Assembly: GCA_963771545.1 (NCBI GenBank)
Contig: CAVYTX010000004.1
Span: 434,001-498,000, forward strand
DNA: 64,000 bases
Direction: 5' to 3'
DNA from: CAKZLS01 sp963771545
GTDB taxonomy: Bacteria > Pseudomonadota > Alphaproteobacteria > Rhodospirillales > Defluviicoccaceae
Numbering within the stretch: position 1 is the first letter of the stretch; every line of letters starts with the position of its first letter. The notes under the pieces are model-generated. The model was not told the origin of the DNA and made no database searches. It saw only the letters and a list, made by a program, of their open reading frames with translations. Below, piece after piece: positions 26,861 to 35,539 of this stretch. Position numbers and translations under genes: made by a program.

Positions 26861-27694
26861 TTAGAACTGCTCCACCTTGTGGATGGTGTCCATGGTCAGA
26901 ATCGTCTCCAGGGCCGCTCCAACGACTTCCGCCCAACGCGTTAATTCCTCGGACCGTTCACAGTGATCCTGCCGAACCTCGATAGCCGCGTTGGCGAGGC
27001 CCGCGGCGCCGGCGTGAAGATTGATGGTATACGCGATACCCTTGCCCGAATACGGTTCGTTGTCGCCCACATGGAACCGGCCATGCTCGCGCAGCAGAGA
27101 GATCAGCGGAACCGCCAGGCGCGGGTCCCTGTTCCAAAGAATGCCCACGTCCCAGAAGCGGTCCCGCCCGCCCAAGGAAGGCGTGAATGTGTGAACCGAG
27201 AACAACAGCGGTTCCGGACCGATCCGCCGCAAATGGGCGAACGTCCTGTCGATGGCATGGTGATAGGGCCAGTGAAAGGCCTCAGCGCGCGCGGCCTGCG
27301 CGGCCTCGTCCAGATTTTGGTTGCCGGGAATTATCACCCCATCGCTCACCTCGGGGATCGACTGCGGGTCGCCCGGCTGCCTGTTGCAATCGATCAGCAG
27401 TCGCGAATACCCCGCCAACACCGCCGGCGCGTTCAACCGGCGCGCCAAGAGCCGGGTCAACTCGGCCGCCCCGATATCGTAAGCGATGTGGAGATCGAAC
27501 GCCCAAGGCTCGAGTCCCAGATGGTCCATGGACGCGGGGGTGGACCGGCTGGCGTGATCGCATACGAGAAGGATCGGCGCCGTTCCGTCTTCGTTGAAAA
27601 TCTCGAAAGGCGGGGGATCGTCCGGACCGGTTAACGGCGGCCCCGCGCTCTCCGATTCCAAAGTTAAAATTTCCGAATACGAGCCGCGGGTCAT
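26861..27694 (-). CDS. N-formylglutamate amidohydrolase family protein
   Basis: The protein contains ILLVCDHASRSTPASMDHLG, the family's metal-binding start. It also has HIAYDIGAAELTRLLA, RLLIDCNRQPGDPQSIPEVS, FSVHTFTPSLGGRDRFWDVG and GIAYTINLHAGAAGLANAAI. Family enzymes hydrolyse N-formylglutamate in histidine degradation, but many homologues outside hut clusters have unknown substrates, and no hut gene is here. The ATG at 27694 leaves room for a divergent promoter with the EamA gene. In-frame upstream starts reach 27781, only two bases from the EamA start, and are less likely. The gene is paired with the YbdK-like ligase downstream, a combination that suggests a joint role in small-amide metabolism. 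Confidence 0.87.
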   Translation of the reverse strand: MTRGSYSEILTLESESAGPPLTGPDDPPPFEIFNEDGTAPILLVCDHASRSTPASMDHLGLEPWAFDLHIAYDIGAAELTRLLARRLNAPAVLAGYSRLLIDCNRQPGDPQSIPEVSDGVIIPGNQNLDEAAQAARAEAFHWPYHHAIDRTFAHLRRIGPEPLLFSVHTFTPSLGGRDRFWDVGILWNRDPRLAVPLISLLREHGRFHVGDNEPYSGKGIAYTINLHAGAAGLANAAIEVRQDHCERSEELTRWAEVVGAALETILTMDTIHKVEQF

Positions 27695-27783
27695 CCGAAC
27701 CTTCGAACGTGGAATCCCTGGAACCATTCGGAACACCGATAAACCGACTGGCGACGGGAAGCAAACCCCTATATTAGCCATCC

Positions 27784-28737
27784 ATGCCTACATTGCGAAC
27801 GCCCGTTGTCGATTCCGGCCCGGAAGGCGTCCAAGAAAACGGCCGGAGGGCACGCATTGCGCTTGTTATCCTGCTCGCGGGCGCCCTGGGTATTGCTTTC
27901 TCGCCGATTTTTGTGCGTTTAAGCGAATTGGGGCCCACCGCGACGGCATTTCATCGGATTTTTTTGTCGCTTCCGGCGCTTTGGCTTTGGCAGCACCTGG
28001 AAAGCCGCAGCATCCGGCGGCCACGCCGGCCGGCCGGATGGCCCGATTACTTGGAACTGACCGCCGCCGGGCTATTCTTCGCGGGTGATCTGGCGTTCTG
28101 GCATTGGTCGATCCGCTTCACCACCGTCGCCAACGCCACGCTTCTGGCGAACTTCGCGCCCGTGTTTGTTGCCCTTTTCGGGTTCGCACTGTTTGGCGAA
28201 CGGTTTTCCCGCACCTTCCTGATCGGCATGAGTTTGGCGCTCGCCGGCGCGTGCATCCTGATGGGACGAAGCCTGAGCCTGAGCGCCAGCCATCTGCTGG
28301 GAGACGCCCTGGGCGTCGTCACCGCCCTGTTCTACGCCGCTTACATCGTCGCGGTGGGACGGTTGCGCGCGCGGTTCTCCACGGCGACCATCATGGCCTG
28401 GAGCGGACTGGTGACCGGCGCGGCGCTGCTGCCCATTGCGTTAATTTCCGGAGAAAGCCTGATCGCCACCACTGTCTTCGGGTGGGCGACGTTGATCGGA
28501 TTGGCGCTGATCTCTCATGCCGGCGGTCAGAGTATGATCGCCTATGCGCTCGCCCACCTTCCCGCGGCCTTCGGATCGGTCAGCCTGTTGCTGCAGCCGG
28601 CGGCGGCTGCGGTGCTGGCGTGGTTGATCCTTGGCGAAGCGCTGGGACCATGGCAGGCTTTTGGCGCGGTGGTTGTTCTCGTTGGCATCTATCTGGCGCG
28701 CCGGGGAAGCGAGTCCATGCTCCCGGCAAAATCTTGA
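27784..28737 (+). CDS. EamA/DMT-family permease (drug/metabolite transporter)
   Basis: The 317-residue protein has ten predicted membrane helices in two EamA halves. The first half includes LVILLAGALGIAFSPIFVRL and the FFAGDLAFWHWSIRFTTVAN loop. The second half includes LLGDALGVVTALFYAAYIVA and SVSLLLQPAAAAVLAWLILG. The polarity and length match DMT exporters, which usually export amino acids or metabolites; the substrate cannot be read from sequence. It is transcribed away from the amidohydrolase gene and its stop is 19 bp before the start of the nucleotide-sugar dehydrogenase. Confidence 0.92.
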   Translation: MPTLRTPVVDSGPEGVQENGRRARIALVILLAGALGIAFSPIFVRLSELGPTATAFHRIFLSLPALWLWQHLESRSIRRPRRPAGWPDYLELTAAGLFFAGDLAFWHWSIRFTTVANATLLANFAPVFVALFGFALFGERFSRTFLIGMSLALAGACILMGRSLSLSASHLLGDALGVVTALFYAAYIVAVGRLRARFSTATIMAWSGLVTGAALLPIALISGESLIATTVFGWATLIGLALISHAGGQSMIAYALAHLPAAFGSVSLLLQPAAAAVLAWLILGEALGPWQAFGAVVVLVGIYLARRGSESMLPAKS

Positions 28738-28756
28738 CGAGGGATTGGACGCGGCG

Positions 28757-30043
28757 ATGGGTCATGGAAGGCGAATTTCGGTTGTGGGCCTGGGTTATGT
28801 GGGCCTGCCCGTGGCCGTGGCCTTTGCGCGTGGCGGGAACCCGGTCACCGGCTACGACATCGACGAGACGCGAATCCGGGAGCTTCGGGCCGGCAAGGAT
28901 CGAACGCTCGAGGTTGAATTGGACGAACTGCGTTCCGTCACCATAAACTTCACCAGCGACCCCAACCACCTGAACGACGCCGACTTCCACATTGTCACCG
29001 TTCCCACGCCGATTACCGAAACTCGCCATCCGGACCTGGGCCCGTTGCTGGCGGCCAGCCGCACGGTGGGATCCCGGCTCAAGAAGGGCGACATCGTCGT
29101 TTACGAATCCACGGTTTACCCGGGAGCGACGGAAGAAGACTGCGTTCCGCTCCTTGAAGCCGAGTCGGGGTTGGACTGCGGCGTCGATTTCAAGGTCGGT
29201 TATTCTCCGGAGCGCATCAACCCCGGAGACAGGACCCGCCGCTTTGAAACCATCACCAAGGTGGTCGCCGGGCAGGACGCCGCCGCGCTCGAGATTATCG
29301 CCGAAGTCTACGGCGGCGTCGTCACGGCCGGTATCCATCGCGCGCCCAATATCGCCACCGCCGAGGCCGCCAAGGTCATTGAGAACACCCAGCGCGACCT
29401 CAACATCGCCCTGATGAATGAATTGGCGGTGATTTTCGAACGAATGGATTTGGACACCCGCGACGTACTGGCCGCGGCGGCCACCAAGTGGAATTTCCTG
29501 AATTTTACCCCCGGCTTGGTGGGCGGACACTGTATCGGCGTGGACCCCTACTATCTCACCCACCGCGCCGAGCAGGTGGGTTATCACCCCGAGGTGATTC
29601 TGGCCGGCCGGCGAATCAACGACGGCATGGGGCAATGGCTGGCCCGCGAGAGCGTCAAACGCCTGATGAAAAGAGGCGCCGATGGCCGCCTCGGCGTGAT
29701 TGTTCTTGGGATCACCTTCAAGGAGGACGTCCCCGACGTCCGCAACACGCTGGTGACCGATTTGGTCAGGGAACTGGAGAGCTTTGGCATCAAGGTACAG
29801 GCGCACGACCCGCTGGTCGATCCTGATGGTGTGGCGCGGAAATATGGAATCCGAATGGTGCCGGAGAGCGACCTGAAGCCGGCCGAAGCCGTGATCTTGG
29901 CGGTTCCGCATCAGCGGTTTCGCGAAGCCGGTTGGCCGCTGGTTAGCGGTCTGCTGAAAAATCGATCGGGGCTCGTTATCGATGTCCGCGCCTGCCTCGA
30001 TCGTGCGGCCACGCCGCCCGGCATCTCCCTTTGGCGCCTTTGA
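28757..30043 (+). CDS. Nucleotide-sugar dehydrogenase (UDP-GlcNAc/GalNAc 6-dehydrogenase type)
   Basis: This UDP-glucose/GDP-mannose dehydrogenase-family enzyme oxidises the C6 hydroxyl of a nucleotide sugar, probably UDP-N-acetylhexosamine (TviB/WbpO-like). The ATG at 28757 gives MGHGRRISVVGLGYVGLPVA, the N-terminal Rossmann motif. Further motifs are TVPTPITETRHPDLGPL, YSPERINPGDR, KVIENTQRDLNIALMNELA, the catalytic cysteine loop LVGGHCIGVDPYYLTHRAEQ and VIVLGITFKEDVPDVRNT. It has 428 residues, normal for the group. There are no glycosyltransferase or capsule genes beside it, so the polysaccharide is unknown. The product may feed a surface polysaccharide or LPS. Confidence 0.9.
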   Translation: MGHGRRISVVGLGYVGLPVAVAFARGGNPVTGYDIDETRIRELRAGKDRTLEVELDELRSVTINFTSDPNHLNDADFHIVTVPTPITETRHPDLGPLLAASRTVGSRLKKGDIVVYESTVYPGATEEDCVPLLEAESGLDCGVDFKVGYSPERINPGDRTRRFETITKVVAGQDAAALEIIAEVYGGVVTAGIHRAPNIATAEAAKVIENTQRDLNIALMNELAVIFERMDLDTRDVLAAAATKWNFLNFTPGLVGGHCIGVDPYYLTHRAEQVGYHPEVILAGRRINDGMGQWLARESVKRLMKRGADGRLGVIVLGITFKEDVPDVRNTLVTDLVRELESFGIKVQAHDPLVDPDGVARKYGIRMVPESDLKPAEAVILAVPHQRFREAGWPLVSGLLKNRSGLVIDVRACLDRAATPPGISLWRL

Positions 30044-30194
30044 CGAAACACAAATGCGGCCCTGAAGTTTCAAATTTTTCCGTCTAATCGCACGATGTGA
30101 ACGAAATGTAATGCTCCGGAAGGAAGGCCGTAAGGTCGCGGACGTATATCGCCCCCACCAATAGAATTTCGTTTTCCTACAAGGGAGCCTTATC

Positions 30195-31700
30195 GTGACC
30201 ATGATACGGACTGAATTCACACCATCAAGACGGCCGAAAGGGCGAGGGGCGGCCGTGGGCGCGCTGACGCTCGCCGGTGCGCTCGCACTCGCGCCCATGA
30301 CGTCGACGCCGGCGTTCGCCCGAGCGGCGCCCGAAGGGTTTGGCGATCTGATCGAGGCCGTCAGCCCCGCGGTGGTTCAGATTACCGCGACAAAAACCGG
30401 GCCCGAGAGCGGCGTGATGCCCCGGATTCCCGAACAGTTTCGCAACGGGCCATTCAAGGATTTCTTCGAACGTTTTTCCGGGGAAGGTGATTCCCATGGC
30501 ACGCCGCGCCCGCAACCGAAACAGGGTGCGCTTGGCTCCGGTTTCGTAGTCGACGGCGGGGGGATCGTGGTGACCAACAACCACGTGGTCTCCAACGCGG
30601 AGGAGATCAAGGTCACGCTGACGGACGGCCGGGAATTCCCGGCCGAACTCATCGGAGCCGACGAGAAAACCGATCTCGCGGTTCTCAAGGTCAAGACCGA
30701 CGCGGCGCTTCCCGCCATGTCATGGGGCGATTCCGACAAGAGCCGCGTGGGTGATTGGGTCCTCGCGGTCGGCAATCCATTCGGGCTCGGCGGCACCGCC
30801 ACGGTCGGTATCATTTCCGCTCGCGGCCGGGATATCGGATCGGGTCCCTACGATGACTTCATCCAAATCGACGCTCCCATCAACAGCGGCAATTCGGGCG
30901 GCCCGTTGTTCGATGGAGAAGGCAATGTGATTGGCGTCAATACGGCGATCTTCAGCCCAAATGGCGGCAACGTCGGCATCGGCTTCGCCATTCCGTCCAA
31001 CATCGCCCGGGAAGTGGTCGCCGAGTTGCGCGAAAGCGGAACGGTGGAGCGTGGCTGGCTTGGCGTGATGATACAGCCCGTGACCCCCGACGTGGCCGAG
31101 AGCCTGGGACTTGATACGCCCAAGGGCGCCCTGGTCGCCGACGTCACTCCCGACAGCCCGGCCGAGAGCGCGGGCCTGCGGCAGGGCGACGTTATCCTCG
31201 GCTTCGACGGCCACGACATCGACAAGGTGCGCGACCTCACACGCGTAGTGGCTCACACCGCCATCGGCGAAAAAACGCCCGTCAGCGTCTGGCGGGGCGA
31301 AAAGAAGATCGCCTTGAAGGTCAAGGTCGGCGAAATGCCGCAACAGATTGCCGCCAATACCCCGCGCGGCGACAAACAGGGCGGCGACAGCGGCGTTGAG
31401 GTCGATTCGCTCGGTCTTACCCTCGCCCAGCTCGATGAACAATCGCGGAGCCAACTCGGACTGGACGAGGAAACCAAGGGCGCGGTCATCGCCGATGTCG
31501 ACAGCGGCAAGAACGCCGCGGCAAAGGGATTACAGCCCGGCGACGTCATCACCCACGTCAACCAAGCCCCGGTCAATTCCCCCGACGACGTCGTCAAAGC
31601 CGTCCGGAAGGCCGAGGACGCCCATAGGAAGGCCGTTCTGCTTCTCATCGACCGTCAAGGGGAGCACCGTTTCGTCGCCGTTGAGTTAGCGGAGGTGTAA
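30195..31700 (+). CDS. degP: DegP/MucD-type periplasmic serine protease
   Basis: This HtrA-family protease and chaperone clears misfolded envelope proteins. The GTG at 30195 is the start, with AAGGGAGCC at 30181-30189 as ribosome-binding site (an ATG at 30201 is in frame). After a signal peptide (LAPMTSTPAFARA) comes the trypsin-like domain with catalytic His in VVTNNHVVSNA, Asp in DEKTDLAVLKV and Ser in INSGNSGGPLF. Two PDZ domains follow: RGWLGVMIQPVTPDVAESLG with GLRQGDVILG, and LGLTLAQLDEQ with GLQPGDVITHVN. It has 501 residues, as is typical. An upstream GTCTAA at 30082 is not part of a complete sigma-E promoter. A strong terminator follows the stop. Confidence 0.96.
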   Translation: MTMIRTEFTPSRRPKGRGAAVGALTLAGALALAPMTSTPAFARAAPEGFGDLIEAVSPAVVQITATKTGPESGVMPRIPEQFRNGPFKDFFERFSGEGDSHGTPRPQPKQGALGSGFVVDGGGIVVTNNHVVSNAEEIKVTLTDGREFPAELIGADEKTDLAVLKVKTDAALPAMSWGDSDKSRVGDWVLAVGNPFGLGGTATVGIISARGRDIGSGPYDDFIQIDAPINSGNSGGPLFDGEGNVIGVNTAIFSPNGGNVGIGFAIPSNIAREVVAELRESGTVERGWLGVMIQPVTPDVAESLGLDTPKGALVADVTPDSPAESAGLRQGDVILGFDGHDIDKVRDLTRVVAHTAIGEKTPVSVWRGEKKIALKVKVGEMPQQIAANTPRGDKQGGDSGVEVDSLGLTLAQLDEQSRSQLGLDEETKGAVIADVDSGKNAAAKGLQPGDVITHVNQAPVNSPDDVVKAVRKAEDAHRKAVLLLIDRQGEHRFVAVELAEV

Positions 31701-31747
31701 TCCGTTCTTCGCCGCGGTCCCCGTCCTCCTGTCGCGGTGACTGCGAC

Positions 31748-31780
31748 CTGGCGCGATCTTCCCAAGATCCCACGCGCCAG
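31748..31780 (+). terminator. Long inverted repeat after degP, possible first terminator hairpin
   Basis: CTGGCGCG (31748-31755) pairs with CGCGCCAG (31773-31780), and inside it GATCTT (31755-31760) pairs with AAGATC (31764-31769). It lies between the degP stop and the canonical terminator at 31783. Confidence 0.6.
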
Positions 31781-31782
31781 CG

Positions 31783-31819
31783 GGCCCCGATCCTCCTTCG
31801 GAGATCGGGGCCTTTCTTT
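31783..31819 (+). terminator. Rho-independent terminator of degP
   Basis: GGCCCCGATC (31783-31792) pairs perfectly with GATCGGGGCC (31803-31812), with a 10-nt loop, followed by TTTCTTT (31813-31819). Confidence 0.93.
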
Positions 31820-31883
31820 GCCGCGTAACCACGCCACGCCCTTGTCTACTCTCGCCGCACTCCCCATACTGCTCATTCAGTAA

Positions 31884-31914
31884 TACCAACGGTCATTATG
31901 AGTGATCATTGGTA
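31884..31914. repeat. Palindromic repeat, copy B (between degP terminator and a hypothetical gene)
   Basis: TACCAACGGTCA (31884-31895) is inverted-repeated as TGATCATTGGTA (31903-31914), with two mismatches that would be G-U pairs in one RNA strand, and a 7-nt loop. It has the same core as copies A, C and D. The rest of 31820-31939 holds no gene. Confidence 0.8.
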
Positions 31915-31939
31915 CAACGGTGGATAGGGGGCCGAAGTC

Positions 31940-32593
31940 ATGCTTAACCATGTGCCGCGGATGACTCCGTCGCTGTTCTTGGCGTCGATGGCGTTCCCGG
32001 TTCTTGTGATGCTGCTCCCCGCCGGCGTGTCCGCTCAAGGCGCCGTGGGCCAACTCAACGCGGTCGCCGGACCGCCGTTGCCGAAAGAGACACCGATCGC
32101 CGTCGTCGCGGAGGAATTCACGGATATAAACACCCGTCTTCAAGGGGTCGTCGAGAAGGCCCTCGTCGCGCGGGGCTATACGGTGCAAGCCAATGCTCCG
32201 GTCACGCTCTCGTACGATACGGAAATGTCCGGCCAGACCGACCCCGAACCGCCGGGGTTTCAGGAGGATGGGGTCGAGGAAGTCGCACAGGGTATGGAAC
32301 AGACGCCTGGGTGGGACGATGGCGGCGGCGAACTGGGTCGCGACGAACCAGATATTTTCGGTCCCGATTCCGAAAGCGAATCCATTCCGCTTGGAAGCTC
32401 TCCCCCGCTGGAGCAGGGCCAGTACAGTCTGTCGTTCACTCTCGGCCGGGATGACTCGCCGGCCAGTTGGCAGGGATCCATTTCCGCGAACATTCCGGGC
32501 AGCGACCCCTTCGAGGCCGCCGAGGTCATGGTGCCGATTCTCGCCGATCACATCGGGCAGACCGTTCGGGGTAAGCAGGTCCCGATCGAATAA
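31940..32593 (+). CDS. Hypothetical secreted or periplasmic protein (217 aa)
   Basis: The N-terminus has a clear Sec signal peptide (MTPSLFLASMAFPVLVMLLP, cut near VSA-QG). The mature part has AVVAEEFTDINTRLQGVVEK and ALVARGYTVQANAPVTLSYD, then an acidic glycine/proline-rich middle (DGGGELGRDEPDIFGPDSES). It ends with a beta-rich QYSLSFTLGRDD and AAEVMVPILADHIGQTVRG. The start and end resemble small periplasmic proteins that handle a short-lived complex (an alpha/beta fold with a GYxV motif), but I do not recognise the family. It is a single gene between degP and rpoH. Third-position GC is normal, so I take it as real. Confidence 0.72.
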   Translation: MLNHVPRMTPSLFLASMAFPVLVMLLPAGVSAQGAVGQLNAVAGPPLPKETPIAVVAEEFTDINTRLQGVVEKALVARGYTVQANAPVTLSYDTEMSGQTDPEPPGFQEDGVEEVAQGMEQTPGWDDGGGELGRDEPDIFGPDSESESIPLGSSPPLEQGQYSLSFTLGRDDSPASWQGSISANIPGSDPFEAAEVMVPILADHIGQTVRGKQVPIE

Positions 32594-32662
32594 CCTAATA
32601 GCTCGATGGCGAATTTGCCGCTCCGCGCATCGACGGAGGGAGACAACACGTTCTCGTGATAC

Positions 32663-32684
32663 TATATTACCGATTGTTAATATA
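32663..32684. promoter_or_regulatory. Inverted repeat in the rpoH promoter region
   Basis: TATATTA (32663-32669) and TAATATA (32678-32684) form a perfect 7-bp inverted repeat with an 8-nt spacer, about 95 bp before the rpoH start. TGATAC at 32657-32662 with TATAAC at 32681 (18-bp spacing) loosely resembles the Rhodobacter sigma-E (RpoE/ChrR) promoter pattern. This is an inference only. Confidence 0.35.
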
Positions 32685-32778
32685 ACGGACAGGTGACGTT
32701 CATTTGAGTACAGTAGGTTGATAGGGTGGTCGAACAGAGGGTCTGTTCGCATTCCTGTTACTCAGTGGAGCGCACGCG

Positions 32779-33672
32779 ATGAACAAAGGTCTGCCCGTTC
32801 CAAAGCGTCACGCGTCATCGGACGAGCATCTCTCACGGTATATGCGGGATGTCCGGAAATTCCCCATGCTGGACCGTGAAACCGAGTTGGATCTGATCAC
32901 ACGCTATCGGGATCACGGCGACGCGAAGGCCGCCGAGCAGCTGATCGGCAGCCACCAGCGCTTGGTGATCAAGATCGCCGCCGACTACCGCCGGTATGGC
33001 GTACCCCTTGGGGATCTGATTTCCGAAGGCAACATCGGGCTGATTCAGGGGATCAAGAAGTTCGATCCCGGCCGCGGATTTCGTCTGTCGACGTACGCGC
33101 GATGGTGGATTCGCACGGCCATCGGCGACTACGTTCTTCGTTCGTCGTCGGTTGTCAGAACGATCACGAACGAGCATCGCAAGAAGCTGTTTTTCAATCT
33201 GTCCCGGCTGAAGAAAAAGCATCAGGGTAGCGACGAGGGCCTGCTCTCGCCCGAGGCCGTGACCTCCATCTCCGAGGAGTTGGGCGTTCCCGAAGCGGAG
33301 ACCGTGCGGATGGATCAATGGTTCAGCACCCGCGACCAGTCGACCAATACCCTTGTTGGCGACGACGGCGGGGCGACAACTTGGCAGGATCTATTGGTCG
33401 ACGACTCTCAGGACCAGGAATCGTCGTTGATCGAGCGCGATGTGCTGGATAAGCGCCGGGCGCTGATGAGCACCGCGTTGGCGGAACTGAGCGAGCGTGA
33501 ACGCCACATTCTCACCGAGCGGAAGCTGAGCGATCATCCACCGCCGCTGTCGGAGTTGAGCAAGATTTATGGAATTTCGAGGGAGCGCGTCCGCCAGATC
33601 GAATCGCGCGCCCTGGAGAAGCTCAAGGCGTTCATGCGCGGCACCGCCATGGCGCAACCCGCGATGGGTTGA
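32779..33672 (+). CDS. rpoH: RNA polymerase sigma-32-type factor (RpoH family)
   Basis: The 297-residue factor has region 1.2/2.1 (LSRYMRDVRKFPMLDRETEL), region 2 (HQRLVIKIAADYRRYGVPLG, DLISEGNIGLIQGIKKFDP, FRLSTYARWWIRTAI) and an RpoH-box variant (HRKKLFFNLSRLKKKHQG). Region 4 is AELSERERHILTERKLS to SRERVRQIESRALEKLKAF. The Q(R/K)KLFFNLR box is specific to RpoH. Alphaproteobacteria often have two or more RpoH proteins; the divergent box and the cupin next door suggest the RpoH2 (oxidative/photo-oxidative stress) type rather than the main heat-shock factor. That is inferred, not shown. Confidence 0.93.
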   Translation: MNKGLPVPKRHASSDEHLSRYMRDVRKFPMLDRETELDLITRYRDHGDAKAAEQLIGSHQRLVIKIAADYRRYGVPLGDLISEGNIGLIQGIKKFDPGRGFRLSTYARWWIRTAIGDYVLRSSSVVRTITNEHRKKLFFNLSRLKKKHQGSDEGLLSPEAVTSISEELGVPEAETVRMDQWFSTRDQSTNTLVGDDGGATTWQDLLVDDSQDQESSLIERDVLDKRRALMSTALAELSERERHILTERKLSDHPPPLSELSKIYGISRERVRQIESRALEKLKAFMRGTAMAQPAMG

Positions 33673-33767
33673 TACCAGCGGCATACCGGTGTATCGCGCC
33701 GAGACAATATGCTGGGTTATCGGGGCGGCAGGGCTTAGGATTCAGTGTGAACAATGTGAGAGACACC

Positions 33768-34433
33768 ATGCTGATCCATGCCGACCTGGACCGTCGCGCC
33801 GTCAGTTTCGTGGATGAGGCCGAATGGGTGACGTCGCCGGCCGACGGCGTCGAACGGCGCATGCTGGAACGCGATGGCGGCGAGGTCGCGCGCGCCACGA
33901 GCATCGTGCGTTTTCAGCCGTGCAGCCGTTTCGATCAACATGTGCACGGGCTGGGCGAGGAGTTCTTGGTGCTCGCGGACACGTTCTCCGATAGCGAAGG
34001 CGATTATCCGGCCGGCACCTACGTTCGCAATCCGCCGGGCACCGCCCATGCTCCGTGGAGCGACGAAGGCTGCGCCCTGTTCGTGAAGCTTCGCCAATTT
34101 CATGCCGACGACCGCAAGCGCGTCGTTATCGATACCCGCGAGGCCGAATGGTTTCCGGGCGTGGTCAAGGGCATTGCCGTTCAGCCGCTACATCGGTTCG
34201 GCAGTGAACTGGTGACCCTGGTCCGATGGGCGCCGAACACCGTTTTTCCAATCCACCAACATCCCGCCGGCGAGGAAGTGCTGGTGCTCGAGGGCGCCGT
34301 GGAAGACGACGACGGGCGCTACGCGGCCGGGAGCTGGATCCGCAATCCGGCGGGCAGCCAGCACACGCCGTTCAGTATCGATGGGTGCCTGCTCTACGTG
34401 AAGATCGGTCATCTCCCCGCAGTACAGCCTTAG
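33768..34433 (+). CDS. ChrR-like double-cupin protein
   Basis: From the ATG at 33768 the protein is 221 residues with two cupin domains. The first has FDQHVHGLGEEFLVLADTF and YPAGTYVRNPPGTAHAPWS. The second has FPIHQHPAGEEVLVLEGAVE and YAAGSWIRNPAGSQHTPFS. The His/Glu metal ligands are visible in both. It resembles the cupin part of ChrR anti-sigma proteins and related single-cupin proteins, but the N-terminal zinc anti-sigma domain (HxxxCxxC) is missing. The gene directly follows the RpoH-type sigma factor (about 95 bp gap, same strand), which suggests a redox or singlet-oxygen sensor partner. That partnership is an inference. Confidence 0.85.
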   Translation: MLIHADLDRRAVSFVDEAEWVTSPADGVERRMLERDGGEVARATSIVRFQPCSRFDQHVHGLGEEFLVLADTFSDSEGDYPAGTYVRNPPGTAHAPWSDEGCALFVKLRQFHADDRKRVVIDTREAEWFPGVVKGIAVQPLHRFGSELVTLVRWAPNTVFPIHQHPAGEEVLVLEGAVEDDDGRYAAGSWIRNPAGSQHTPFSIDGCLLYVKIGHLPAVQP

Positions 34434-34558
34434 CCTGAACTTATCGCCACGGTCGCCGTGTGGACATCTGGGGGTTCAACACCGATCACAAACTCACTAA
34501 ATTCCCGCCCATCGACAGATGGCTTGCGCGGGTGTGGCACGGCAGGGGATCCTCGGGC

Positions 34559-35539
34559 ATGAGCGCCATGATCGCTCTCGACAGCCTTCACAAACGTTTT
34601 GGATCCTTGATCGCGGTGGACGGCCTCACGCTTTCCGTCTCCCGCGGCGAGGTTCTGGGATTTCTCGGCCCCAATGGCGCCGGCAAGACAACGACCATGC
34701 GAATGATCGCCGGTTTTCTGGAACCCAGCGCAGGATCGATTCAGGTGTGCGGGTTCGATGTGGTCACCGATCCTATCGAAGTGAAACGCCGTATCGGCTA
34801 CCTGCCGGAAGGCGCGCCCCTATACGGCGACATGACCTGCGGAGCGTTCCTGAGCTTCGTCGCCGAGATCAGGGGCTACCGGGGAGCGGAGAAGAAGCGG
34901 CGGATCGGCGCGGTGGTGGAAACCGTGTCCCTGAAGGCGGTTCTCTCGCAAACCATCGACACTCTCTCGAAAGGCTTCAAGCGCCGCGTCGGTCTGGCCC
35001 AGGCCATCCTCCACGACCCCGACGTGCTGATTCTCGACGAACCGACCGATGGACTGGATCCTAACCAAAAACACCACGTCCGAAGCCTCATTCAGACCAT
35101 GGCCAGCGACAAGGCCATCGTCATTTCCACCCATATTCTCGAGGAAGTGGAGGCCGTGTGCACGCGCGCGGTGGTCATCGATCAAGGCCGCATGGTCGCC
35201 GACGGCGGTGCGGAACAATTGCTAAGCCGTCTGCCCCATCACAACGCCGTGGTCGTGACTGTGCCGGCCAACGAGGCCTCGGCGGCGCGGGCGGCGCTTC
35301 TGGAGCTGGGTCATTTGGGTGGCATCGCGGAGGGGGATACCCAAGGCAATTCGACGACACTCAGGGTCATGCCGCGCCCCGGGCACAATCGCGGGCACGG
35401 CCCCCTAGCCGACGTGGCTCACCGCCTGAAAACCGGCAATATCACCATCGAGTCGCTCCGTGTGGAGCGCGGCCGGCTGGACGACGTCTTCCGTATGCTG
35501 ACCACGGACGCCTCGGACGAGAGAGCCGGCAATGCGTAG
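34559..35539 (+). CDS. ABC transporter ATPase (GldA-like)
   Basis: The 326-residue ATPase begins MSAMIALDSLHKRFGSLIAV from the ATG at 34559; the purine-rich CAGGGGATCC lies upstream, and an earlier in-frame start at 34460 is unlikely. Motifs: Walker A FLGPNGAGKTTTMRM, a Q-loop region GYLPEGAPLYGDMT, the signature LSKGFKRRVGLAQAILHDPD with the Walker B ILDEPTDGLDPNQ, and the switch His in ISTHILEEVEAVC. It overlaps the permease gene by 8 bp. With GldF- and GldG-like proteins downstream, it forms an ABC-2 system that is common outside gliding bacteria and has no established substrate. Confidence 0.92.
   Translation: MSAMIALDSLHKRFGSLIAVDGLTLSVSRGEVLGFLGPNGAGKTTTMRMIAGFLEPSAGSIQVCGFDVVTDPIEVKRRIGYLPEGAPLYGDMTCGAFLSFVAEIRGYRGAEKKRRIGAVVETVSLKAVLSQTIDTLSKGFKRRVGLAQAILHDPDVLILDEPTDGLDPNQKHHVRSLIQTMASDKAIVISTHILEEVEAVCTRAVVIDQGRMVADGGAEQLLSRLPHHNAVVVTVPANEASAARAALLELGHLGGIAEGDTQGNSTTLRVMPRPGHNRGHGPLADVAHRLKTGNITIESLRVERGRLDDVFRMLTTDASDERAGNA

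Noticed and set aside
30076..30087. Sigma-E promoter before degP (GTCTAA at 30082)
   Set aside because: The -10-like hexamer has no GAACTT-type -35 at 15-17 bp; the nearest GAAGTTT is too close.
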